Source: Trebouxia sp. TZW2008 (taxonomy: Eukaryota; Chlorophyta; Trebouxiophyceae; Trebouxiales; Trebouxiaceae). From it: 64,000 nucleotides of DNA. The position numbers and the translations under genes are program-made. Location: NCBI GenBank assembly GCA_002118135.1, contig BDIU01000253.1, positions 186,001 through 250,000 on the forward strand, in the 5' to 3' direction. The notes beneath the pieces were generated by a model. That model was not told where the DNA came from and did not search any database. It saw nothing but the letters and a program-made list of their open reading frames with translations. Within the stretch, counting starts at the first letter, position 1. The number at the start of each line of letters is the position of its first letter. Of this stretch, positions 1 to 24,852 are shown piece after piece.

Positions 1-351
1 TAAAGTATGAGCAGGTGTGCATGTACTAGCTGATTGCACCAGGCTCGTCAAACAACCAACCAGCCAGCACCAGACTTGGTTGAAATTGGCCGATCAAATG
101 GTGCTCTTCTAGTCACAATTGGCTGTATTAGCCCCTAGCGGGCCACGCAAACACAACCCTGACTCGTTCATTGGAGAAAGCATGGTGGATTCCCTGAAAG
201 TCAGTTGACAGCTGCCAGCATGTGAAGGAAGCTTCAGACGTTTTTTGCACAGCTGCATTGCCTCAGTACAGGCGTCCATGCTGCTGATACGAAAACTTTG
301 TGTCCATGCAAGGGCATCTGTGTCTCCATGACGTATCTCGCAGACCTGATG

Positions 352-14919
<14,568 letters not shown>

Positions 14920-14938
14920 GCGCTGAGCTAACTATGAC

Positions 14939-15660
14939 ATGTCGACAACTAATTATAATGCATCTGTCGCGTTCACGGCTGGGGCTTCTCGCTGCAGTCA
15001 ACAAGTGCCAAGCAACAGCTTGAGCTCGGCGGCCTACGAGGACTTGAAAGGATCCGGCTGCATGGAGCGACCCGCAAATGTCGCTGCGTATGCAAAGCTC
15101 AGGTCAACATCGCTTTCATGTCGATGGTGAGGCAAGTTGCCGCAAGGGCAATGACATACTTCTTCTTCCAGCATGCTCCAGTACGCAATGCCACTGATGT
15201 CACTGCTGAACACCAGCACAGTTGCGTTCTGTGGCAGTGCGGTCCACAGTCACTGTCAGCTGTGTCTATTAGTGGTAGCTTGCAAGATTTCGTCATGCAT
15301 CAGGCGTAAAATCTCGATATCAATTTCCGATTTGGCTGGCAGGTGATTGTAGCTTGCAACCACCTCATGATCACGTCCAAAGTAAGTTCAACTTGTGCAG
15401 CAGTCAAGGAGCAAACACTCATGTGTAAAGGTACCTCTGTGCCACTTGACAGGCTCTTCCTAGCAGATCATAAGTGGTGCCTTCAACACAATGAACTAAA
15501 GAAATGCTTTTTCACTCAACATCAATGAACCCTCAGGACTGTTGTTGTACAATTGGCATCATTGCAATAATTGCAGGGCAAGCGGCTCTACAGGAAGGCT
15601 GAGGTTCATCAATGCACATCGCATGTCATATGTAGGAGCTGGCTTGGTGTCAGGTGAGCC
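14939..15660 (+). other. Possible small plus-strand gene, unidentified
   Basis: Coding-like pieces between the starts of ValRS and DUF2045: an ATG frame from 14939, an open stretch to 15309 (..MVRQVAARAMTYFFFQ..), a piece 15343-15379 bounded by GGCAG and GTAAGT, and a piece 15584-15649 bounded by TTGCAG and GTGAGC that reads ..LRFINAHRMSYVGAGLVSG in one frame. I could not chain them in one frame and recognise no family. The first ATG would be only 19 bp from the ValRS ATG on the other strand. It may instead be a remnant or chance. Confidence 0.25.
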
Positions 15661-15964
15661 TGCATGATGCAGTGGGCAAATGGCGTTTTAAAAAACACAA
15701 TCTGCGACCACACAACATCGCGCAAAACAACATTTGCAAGGGCTGCCCTTGATGCTACTTTAGGCACATCAAATGCTGAGTTGCTGTTGCTGCTCATTCA
15801 CAGGTCAATCAAATCTTGAAGTCAACAGCACCAAGGAATACATGCAGGCCACTGCATGTCCTGACGACAGAGGACACAAGGCAGTCAGGCAAGCAGCCAA
15901 GAATGCAGCATGACACAATGACATTGAGCACATGCTGCAGCACCAAATGTTTCAGCTTTTACCA

Positions 15965-16100
15965 CATGACTACAGCAGCAGCAATATCAGCAGCAGTAGC
16001 AACAGCATCAGTGGCAAGATCAGCAGCAGCAACATCATCAGCAGCAGCAAGGCAGAGGCAGCAGCATTCAATTCAGCAGCAGTAGCAACATCAGCAGTAG
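15965..16100. repeat. Imperfect CAG/CAA/ATC triplet repeat
   Basis: Run of agcagcagcaatatcagcagc type just past and overlapping the stop codon of the DUF2045 gene. The last codons of that gene (Leu-rich run before the stop at 16070-16068) are read from it on the minus strand. Confidence 0.7.
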
Positions 16101-19100
16101 CTTACTTCTGGCTGGGTTTGCAATTGCTCTGAGTGCATTGCTTGCAGCTCCCAAGGCTGTACCCAGAAACCCGCCCCTCGTGGGTGCAGAGCTCTTCTCA
16201 GGGCTTGCAGAATGGCCTTGCAATTCCTGCCAACTCAGTGTCGGAGACAAAGGAGGCTGATTTGAGGTGTTCTGTGCTCTGGTGGACTGAATGGCGGCAA
16301 CTGTTTGAGGTAGACATGTGACTGCAACATTTGCAAAACCCTGCCCGCCTGCAGACACATGAACACAGCATTCCCTCAAGAGGTGGCTGCTGCTGAGTGG
16401 AGGTTTTGGTGCCTTGGTGAGCTGACTGGCGGCAACTGCTTGAGGCGAACATGTGACTGCATCATTAGCCAGCCCTGCCCGCCTGCAGAGACTGTTGCTG
16501 AGCTGAGAAGTTCTGTGCTCTAGTGGACTGACTGACTGCAATTGTTTGAGGTAGACATGTGACTGCAACATATGCAAAGCCCTGCCTAGCTGCAACATGC
16601 AAAGGCATGGCAAAATGATCTTCTGCCATCTGTCAGCTAGCCTGCTATCAGCCACCAGCAAGCAAAAGGGTGCAGTACATCTACATACGCTGTCCGAGGA
16701 TGGAGACGGGCTGCTTCTTTGCAAACTTTGATCGTGTGTGCTGCCTAAAGTGAGGCCAGAATTTGGCCTTGGCAACTCACCAGGACCGCGCATTCTGACG
16801 GCATGAGGGCCATCCACACTTTTATGAAGCCATTTTGGCCCTTTTGGGTTGTCTGCAAGCAACTTAGTCTCCAGCTGGTCATAGCTCACAAATCCGGAGA
16901 AGACTGTCAACTTGAGCGCTTGGTCAGTGCTGCTGGGGTCTGCACCTTCTTGAGCAGCAGACCCTTCCTACACAATTGTGGCAATTTCATCACCAATCTG
17001 TCCACGAGGCTGCATGATCAGTCAGACAGGGCATAATGTTTTCACTCAGAGCGGTAGCGTCATCGGTGTAACTAGTAAGTAACCACACAGACTCGATCCT
17101 GATTGCACAGCCACAGATCTCATGTGACACGCATGGCAGATAGCAAAGGGGGAACAGACATGCTCTATGCCAATGCTCAGTTCATCATTCGTGGTCCTTA
17201 GTCAAGACACTGGTGTGAACAATCGTGAGATAAGATGCTGCAGCGCATGCAGGCAGAAAACTCACAGCTATTTTGATTGTGATTGAGCGCCATGCAGACA
17301 TAACATGTTGAGTGTAACTGCAGCTAGACGACCAACAGCACAACCACCAGCAGAGCGATGGCACCCCCTGAGCTTGTGACGGCATCTGCAGGCTGACAGC
17401 ACCTGTAGGCTGTGATCTGGCCTGTGCTGCAAGCTGTTTGCCTTTGAAAGTCACAAGGATTCCAGCACATTCATTGAGACACGCAAGCAGGCCATTCACA
17501 GCTCAGCTACCTGCAGGGTGGGTGCAGCCCCTGAGCTGATTGCAGCATCTGTCGGCTGTGATTTGGCCTGTTGTACAAGCTGTTTGCCTTTGAAGGTCAT
17601 GCCTGCTGTGGCTGTGAGTAACACCAGGTAGCACTGACTTGGCTGGGTGAGCAGCTGCAGGCAGAGCAACAGCTTAGGCGCGTATCACAGGCTTTGACTG
17701 AAAATTATGACTGTGGCTTGATGATGCAGGATAGACTGATGCACAAGCGCTCTCTGGGTGGGTTTGCTGTCAGCAGTTGTGCTTGACAGTGCAGTCAATG
17801 TTTTCAAGTCATGCTGATGTGCAGAACCCACAAGCTTGCCAGGATACAGCAAAGTGTTTGATGCTGCATCAAGTGTAGTGTGAGATTGTCAACAACAGTG
17901 CTTGTAATGCATACGTCATCCTGCAGACAGCATAAATGCACGTCTATGCAAAGTATGCTTTGGACTCTGCTGCGCCTGACATTGATTGCAACACCAGCGA
18001 ACAGCGCCTGTACAATTTGGTGCACTATACAAGCTTTGACATGTGCAGGGCGAAGCATACCAGGGACTCAAAAGCCTCCTCAAAGTTGTCCACAGCAAAG
18101 GAGATGTCGGGGTACGTGACTGTGGGGTTGGGATCATTTGCTCGCCGCTTATCTAGATTCAACTGGGACTTAGTCGTAGAGGCATAGACTGCTTTGCTAA
18201 CCTGCATTCAGAACCACTGATATAGTTCATGACAGATGGACACTCTACCCTGAGTTTGATGAGCCAACCAATCTGAAAATGCATGCCAAACAGGTTTGCT
18301 CACAGGCTGCATGCAGACAGATCACAGATGCTGACTGTGCAAGCTCAAGCACAGCTACACAAGGCATCATTACAAGTGCAATGGTACAGTTTTGTATGCG
18401 CCTAGCTGGGTGATAGCACTGAACTAGAATGCATGCAAAAGGTGTTGTTGATGATGTATGACAGTGCTGCAGTGAATGCATGGCAGACCTCCACAACACC
18501 TTTGCTCAGTTGCTCAGGATTGCCAACTGAGGACAATTCCTCCCGCTGACAGGCAGCGACTGTCAGGATATAGCTTGTTTGGGTCACCAAATTGAGCAAC
18601 ACTGAGCTCTTCCAGTCAACCTGGTGTGCTTTGTCGCCATGCTCTTGCAGGTCAATTGGCAATGTCTTTGCCTTACGCCGCACCAGATACGGTGGTTCTG
18701 TCTGCAAATGCAGTCTTGATTTAGACAGTGGAGAGTGAGCTCCTTCTGTATGAAACAAGCCTGATAGCTATTGCCCAGCACATGTCATGCTGAGCGCAGT
18801 TCACCAAGTTGTCCTTGCCTTTACATGAGACAAGCCAGCAGCTTAGGACATGCTAACAGGTTGGCATGTGAAATCAAACTTGCCTGGTACGCTTCAAGGT
18901 ACACAAAAAACAGCAAGTCATCCTGTTCCTCAGATGGACCAAATGGTGCCTCAAAGAACTGCAAGGAGCAGCATCAGAGCTATCTAGGAGCTTCTCATGG
19001 CAGGTGAGTAGCTTTGATCAGAAACAAGCCAAAGCCACTCACCAAAACTTGAAAAGCGTTTTGCCACTGCTGCTGTTGCCAACTGCTTGTTTGTGAGACA

Positions 19101-19270
19101 ACAGGAGGAGACGCAGTCTCAGCGGCGAAGCGTGCTGTGTTATTGAGTACAGGTAATTGTGCTGCTTGCTGTTTGACTTCACTGAGCACAGCCTGCCAGG
19201 TCGACACAGGCATGCCCGTTCGACTGACGGGCCTTATATTCAACTGACGGCCATCACGGGCTCGCAGCAC
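16068..19270 (-). CDS. KIAA0930: KIAA0930/DUF2045 family protein
   Basis: Matches the animal KIAA0930 (C22orf9) family of unknown function in order and spacing of blocks. Exon 1 (19270-19043) is a family-variable N-terminus. Exon 2 (18958-18884) reads FFEAPFGPSEEQDDLLFFVY, like the family's ..QDDMLFYV block. Exon 3 (18701 to about 18489) has LVRRKAKTLP and VDWKSSVLLNLVTQTSYILT. Exon 4 (18201-18061) has TVTYPDISFAVDNFEEAFES. Exon 5 (17633-17511) has YLVLLTATAGMTFKGKQL. Exon 6 (about 16901-16787) has VFSGFVSYDQLETKL and VRMRGPG. A serine-rich piece (SPSPSSDS, about 16700) and a last exon (about 16228-16068) complete it. Exon 2 appears to end CAG|GCAAGT, a GC-AG intron. The joins around exon 6 and the last exons are not settled. 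The animal protein has no established enzymatic role, so I give none. Confidence 0.8.
16235..16610 (-). repeat. Three ~140-bp intronic tandem copies in the DUF2045 gene
   Basis: Units starting near 16270, 16405 and 16512 share ttctgtgctctggtggactga, gcggcaactgtttgaggtagacatgtgactgca and ccctgcccgcctgcag. They lie between the penultimate and last exons. Their source exon is not obvious. Confidence 0.75.
17335..17620 (-). repeat. Duplicated exon 5 of the DUF2045 gene
   Basis: The intact exon 5 (TFKGKQLVQQAKSQPTDAA) at 17511-17633 has a downstream decayed copy at about 17340-17460 (TFKGKQLAAQARSQPTGAV) with frame problems on both sides. I take the upstream copy as functional because it chains in phase. 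Confidence 0.75.
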
Positions 19271-21656
19271 TGGCAGCGCAGACCGCAGGCGAGCCTGTAC
19301 CCCATGATCGTCTACAATGCTGCAAGCAGCCTATGCGCGATGATCTGGCTGCGACTTCACTGCACTGTTCAAATTTACTCAAGTGAGTCACCTGCTTCAG
19401 GTCTTGCTTGGCAATGCAACTGCTGCTGTAAACGATGGTCGCATGCAGCTTATGATGGGCAGCTTACACAAATGCTGCCTCTCTTAGCGAGAAAGAAAGC
19501 AAAGGAAAGTCTTTACTGTTACGCTTTAACTTTGTGCCAAGAGCTTCAGAATCTGTGAGGAGAAGCAGCCCAAGATCATTGAGGCTTTAAATCAACTGTT
19601 CAGCAACTGTGGCTTTTTGAACAAAGGACACAGGACCAAGGGTTGTGCTGTAGTCACCTGCATGCACACTGCAGACAACAGGCACTGCAGCAACACTTTT
19701 TTGCAAACAATCCAGGTTGTTCATGGCCCGAGATCTATATATGCATCTTGTTGCATAGCTGCAGCACGTCAAAGGTCTGCACATTCAATGACAAGGTCTA
19801 TCCCACTTGCATCTCTTGATACCAAGCCAATTTGTGTCCTTTCGGGTACGCCTCCTTCACAAAGCGCGCTTGGCTGTACATATATTCACATGCTTAGAGC
19901 TAGAGCAACTACTTTAGCTGAAAGTCACAGGCACCGCCAGGATGCAAGAAATGCTTAGCTCTTTACTGTCACGTGACTTCTGACACACTGACTCTTAGAA
20001 GTTGATTTGCGTTGTATGTGTTGATATGACATCTGGACGCTGCATGTTACTGCAGGACGTCGAAGCAATTTCAGGTTCCATCTAGGACAAGCCACAAAGC
20101 AATACCTATGATGATCTACATGGGCAGATCACAGCACTCACATCATAAGTCTTTGGATACTATTCTCAACAACACATTGGCTTTGACAGCTCTGTCAAGC
20201 AAAACAAAGACAGATCAATGCCATATATCCCTCGCCTACAAGCCTGCGAGTTATCTGAGAGGTTGCTTTGTAAAATGCTAGACAGTGGATGCATCGTACA
20301 AGGACATTGCAGCAGCAAACAGAGGGCCAACCACCTGAGTGGGTTACACTTTGAGGTGTTTGGCCGTGCACAAGTCATGCAAATGTAACACGATACTGCT
20401 TGAAGGCTTGCATAGCTGCGCAGTGCTTTCAGGCTTGCATTGAAAACGTAAACGCTGTGAGCCAGAGTCAGTCGCAACAAAATCTGACAAGGCATGCAAG
20501 GAAGCAGCAGCGCTGTTGCAGCATGTTGAACAAGACTGGACTTGACCAGTTGCATGTCAACGGGTTGCCAAGTACATTGCAAAGCAACGTGCAGGCATAC
20601 TGACCCAGCTCCTGTTGCCTTACTCACAGGTATGGCCTGACACTCAACGCTGCCCGTCTATGATCTGCACCACGTCAACTGCCTTAACAATAGCAGCTCA
20701 GCGCGCTCAGAGGCCAGAGGTGTACGAGCAGGACCCCCGCTCGACATCCGGCGGGCTAGCACTTCAAAACAAAGCGGGATGATCGCTTCGTTCGATAGGT
20801 AGCTGGCAACCTAGTCAGGACTCCAGCTTCCTCTGTTGACAAATGGCGCCAAACGTTGACATGCACAGAGGATTACTTGAGAATCTCTTGTCATTGTGTG
20901 CAGGGAGATTTGTTCTGTCCAGCAACACCTACGACGCGTCAGCGCTCTCTGAGCCAGATGAAGTCAGGAAAAGCTGTCTGCTGGCCTACCTACAGTTGTC
21001 ACAACTTGATGCATGCGTTTGTAATTAGGTTTGCGAGACGCTTGCCATACCATGCTGACATCGCCTTCAATTGCTTTGTTAGCAACGCCTTCAGGCTTAG
21101 CATCTGGAATGTGTTGCTGGCACAATCAGCGCTGCAAGTAATTCAGCTGGCACTTGTCGCAACAGTGCACAACGCCAATTGTGATCATGGTGGTGATGTC
21201 CAGCTGAAATGAATGTCTTTCATGATGACTTATGATATGCAATGTATTATGCATTACAAGAGATTTGAGTTGACCTTTTCAAGGGGTGAAAGTGTAAAGC
21301 CTGAGTATCTTGTCTGTAGATGCAGAATCAAATATTTTGTGACAAATGAATAGGCAGTACACATGCACACACCCACACACCGGTACGCCCAGCTACAAAA
21401 TATAGGGTAAGCATAGCTACTACGCACACTAGTACAACTGAAAGTCTTGACACACTATGCTAGCATGATTGTACAGAGCAAACCTATCTCAAGCATGCCT
21501 ATGAATCAAATGTGTTCACGCCGCTCAAAAGCTTGCAGTATTGAAATCATTTGTTAGCAAAGGGGGGGGTGTTTGGCAGCAGGACTGTTCACTGAGTCCT
21601 GAGCTGCTGACTGCCGTCTTGCATGTATTGCATCAGCCTGTTGACTGATCATTCAT
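19271..21656. other. 2.4 kb without an assignable gene; scattered coding-like fragments
   Basis: No complete gene can be supported. Coding-like fragments lie on plus at 19283-19376 (..LYPMIVYNAASSLCAMIWL.., ending before a good GTGAGT), 19557-19660, 20062-20395 (one frame with two internal stops, ..HLSGLHFEVFGRAQ) and 20478-20760 (..VAKYIAKQRAGILTQLLLPYSQ). They could be exons of a gene I cannot place, or a decayed copy of one. 21190-21656 shows nothing except a G8 run at 21563 and a candidate TTACA poly(A) motif for the cyclin gene near 21254. Confidence 0.4.
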
Positions 21657-23661
21657 TCAGTACCAGCTTGCATCTTCTTCATGCAAAGGTCGATCCTTCC
21701 AGTTTGACATAGGCGCCCAATTGACAAGCTGCATGAGATACAGCTCCACACCTCCCATGACAGCTCTGTCAACCCCTACAATTGCGCCAACTTTGCTGGC
21801 TGTTGGCACACCACGTCTGCACTCTTCCAGTTTAGCTGCCAGCCATAGACAGCCTATTAGCATTGTCTCCCAGGGCCGCTCAGCACCAACGAGATGCATG
21901 TACGCAATGCTGACCTGCACAAGAATGAATGTTGAATGTGATGTACATAAAATTTACCCTGCAGTATATGGCAATCAGCTTTAGTCATGCAGCACTTCAC
22001 ACAACGGTAGACACACTGACACGACAGAAAAAATGACATGACGGTGGCAAGAGCGACAGAATGCTTTGCTACACGTGGCTGCAAGGCATGCTTCCAGGCA
22101 TTCACAGCAAGAAGCGATGCTGCCATCACAACAGTGTCTGCTCACAAGAAAGAAGCACCATGCAATGCTGATAGGAGGAAGAACAGGCAAGTATCCACTG
22201 ACCTGTTGCTGGACTCTCGTCCATAGATGGCACGCCAAATGCACACTCTCGCAGCGCTGCAGGTTGAGTCCCTTAGCCCAGTAAGCAACCAGATCTGGAA
22301 AACCCGAAGATGGTCTGCAGCAAGGGGCAGTGACCAACTGCCTGTCCACCTGCCCCTGTGCAAGCTGCTGCTGCAGGCGACCTTGACTCAGCTTGGCTAA
22401 GTGCTGAAGCTGTGCCTGCTGATGCATGTGCAGCAGCTTCTGCAGAGAAGTTGCAACAACTTGCTTGCTGTGTGGATGCTGACACTGCAGGGCATTCTGA
22501 GCTGTTTGCCATGTCACCTCAGCATGACAGTATTGATCCTGAGCACTGTGCTGAGCATGCTGAGCTTGCTGGCATTCAAATCGCAATTGAACTGAGGTAT
22601 GGGGACCTGAGCCGTGCTGTGAAGGGTAAGCATTGTATGCTGGCTGGCAGTGCTCAGCAGTACTGGACAGCAGCTCTAGGGGCTGAACAGGCGTCTGAAC
22701 ATCATGCATGCAGTTGTGCTCTGAGCTGTACTGCTGTTGCAGCATCAGGGCTTCCAAAAACTGCTGCTGCCGCTGCTGTTCAGAAGAGAGCGCTGCAGAG
22801 TGCCGCTGCTGCATGTCGTGATGACCCTGTCTAGCAGAACATTGCTGCTGCTGCTGTTGCAGTTGCTGATGTTGCTGCTGCAACATCAGCTGTTTCAGTT
22901 GCACTGCAGCAGTCTGATGCTCTTGGGCTGATCTGACTTGAGAGGCTGCCTGATGGAGCCGCTGCAGCTGTCGCATGTAAGCTGGCACTGATGCAACCTG
23001 CTGACTTGACCCACCAAGCAGAATGGCTTTCAGTGCAAGCAGCTTCTGAGCGCTCACCAAGTCTGCCTGCTGCTGAGGTACAGCTTGGCTGTAAGGCACA
23101 GCTTGCCGGTGAGATGCATGGAGACTTTGCTGGCTTTGACTTGTATGGCTTTGCTGCTGTGGCTGCTGCCAATGATAGCTTGACAAAGCTGGACCGGGGG
23201 TTGGCGGTCCTTGTGTCTGACTTGGGCACAGGCGCTTTGCTGGCAGGTGAAACGGGCTGCAGCTGCTTGCCTCAGAATCCATGCTTGCGCTTCTGTTGGC
23301 AGTACAGCTGTGCATGTGGGGAAAGCTGCTGAAGCCTTGTGCGTCATACGCAGCAAAGGCTGATGGCAATGGACTGTCAGCCTGCAGTGACCACAACAAG
23401 TTGAATGATTGTCCAAATGAAGGGATTGGGTACAGCAAACAGTCGGACGCAGTTTCCAAGTTGCACCACAAAATAGCTATTTAATCTACCTCTGCATATG
23501 CCTCGAACTTGCGCTTGCAGACTCGTGGCTTTGAGTCGTGGGATCGTGATGGGTAGTCTGATGCTGCAGGTGGCATGACTGTCGTGTGGCGGTCTTGGTA
23601 AGCCAAGGGTGCGTGAAACTGCTGAAAGGTGAGGTGGGCTGGACGTATGGCACGGTCAGTC
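21657..23661 (-). CDS. Glutamine-rich cyclin-box protein
   Basis: C-terminal cyclin fold from two exons: 22137-22043 (VVMAASLLAVNAWKHAL..) and 21914-21657 (SIAYMHLVGAERPWETMLIGCLWLAAKLEE...GVELYLMQLVNWAP, stop at 21659-21657). The LxAAKLEE helix and the E-x-x-LMQL-x-W pattern are cyclin-box hallmarks. The large exon before it (23381 to about 22205) encodes a long Gln/Ser/His-rich region, then FPDLVAYWAKGLNLQRCESVHLACHLW. The first supported exon (23661-23490) reads ..RAIRPAHLTFQQFHAPLAYQ and PRVCKRKFEAYAE. The true start is not resolved: an upstream exon in 23.7-24.5 kb or the internal Met at 23576. The partner kinase cannot be told. The cyclin box is single and short, with a poly-Q N-terminus, which would suit a regulatory or transcription-type cyclin (inference). 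Confidence 0.75.
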
Positions 23662-24852
23662 CTGCAGCAACCGGGAGCAACGTGTCAATGAAATAAGCAG
23701 TGGCACTGCGCGGCGATAAGCGCAAAATGCAGGTAACGTACAAGACAAGACGAACTTGACTCTGCGCCGAAAGGTGTTCAAGCAGCAGCTAACTCAAAAC
23801 AAAACCGCGACGGAATGACCTTTCAAACTGAGCGCGCTTTCCCACAGGAAGTTGTATTAGAGCAAAGCAACAGCACACACTTGACAGCGACGAGCTAGGT
23901 GCTATCGGCACCCCGGCCCAAGATAGTACAATACAAAAGTTGCACAACTGCAGTGAGGCTTTTGACAAACGCCCGACCTGTTACGCTATACCAATGAGGG
24001 CAGTAAAGCAAGAAACGCCATGCGTCGCTGCAAGTATGCGAAGCTGGCACATGCGAGCAGCGCGACACGTTCTGCAAGTCCGGGTCTGAACTCTGCCAAA
24101 ACCACCGTGTGACGACTAGCTGACTCGTGCAAGCCAAAGTGAAGGCTCACCTGGTCATACGTGCTAGCACCATGCAAAAACGCCCGCTGGAGAGCAAAAC
24201 AAGCTTGCGGATTCCGGAAACTGCAAGGTGCAGCTGCTAGTACCAGACCCCCGGGCAGTGGATGCGCTGCAGTGGTCAAGCGCAGCTGACCCGCCAAAAC
24301 CCAATGAGCTACTCAGCACAGACGGTGCGACCCACCCGCTGGCACCCGGCATGGTACAGGGCGACGCGCCAGCCGAGCTGACTTGAAGCTTCTCGCTTCC
24401 TATGCATGAGCTGTTCAACCCAATTCTTGCACCGCACCCCTCAGCTCCTTCAAATGCGCTGTAAAGTACTGCAACACGCAGCGTCACCTCTTATCACATG
24501 GGCCCACGTGCACGAAACCAGGCGCTACGATGATTTCCAGCTCTCAATTTTGGTCAGACACGAAGCGCTGACGAGCTTGAGTCAGCTGTCATGTCTCGAT
24601 CACGCCAAGATCACGAGCCGTGAGAACGCATGCAAGTGTTACGTCACAGGCCCACATGTGTGACGACAGCTTCCCTCTTGTCTACGTTGTACTGCTGGAG
24701 TTCAAACTAACAGCAACATTTGAGTCACCGGATGGCCCCCTGCCAGAAAAGGGGTCAGGCGGTAGTTGGTTTGTAATAACGTGCTGCATTTTGGGATGGA
24801 CTAAGGATCTGAATGACAGCTAAACACGCCAACACATTAACGGTCATTAGCT
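23662..24852 (-). other. Intergenic stretch, possible 5' exon or UTR of the cyclin gene
   Basis: A minus-strand open stretch at 24297-24150 starts MAGQLRLTTAAHPLPGGL and ends at a good GTGAGC donor, but joining it to the next acceptor at 23661 breaks the frame. Base composition is slightly more G+C-rich here (23.7-24.6 kb), as is often seen at 5' ends. Nothing else recognised. Confidence 0.35.

Noticed and set aside
19283..19376. Resemblance of LYPMIVYNAASSLC.. to the start of a PAS2/HACD-type dehydratase
   Set aside because: No following exon with the family's conserved Tyr/Glu region could be found on the plus strand.
20280..20365. HFEVFGRAQ resembling an acylphosphatase start
   Set aside because: No downstream sequence continues the acylphosphatase motif in any frame.
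22358..22834. 158-residue plus-strand open frame
   Set aside because: Antisense of the CAG-rich glutamine exon of the cyclin gene, where stops are rare on the opposite strand.
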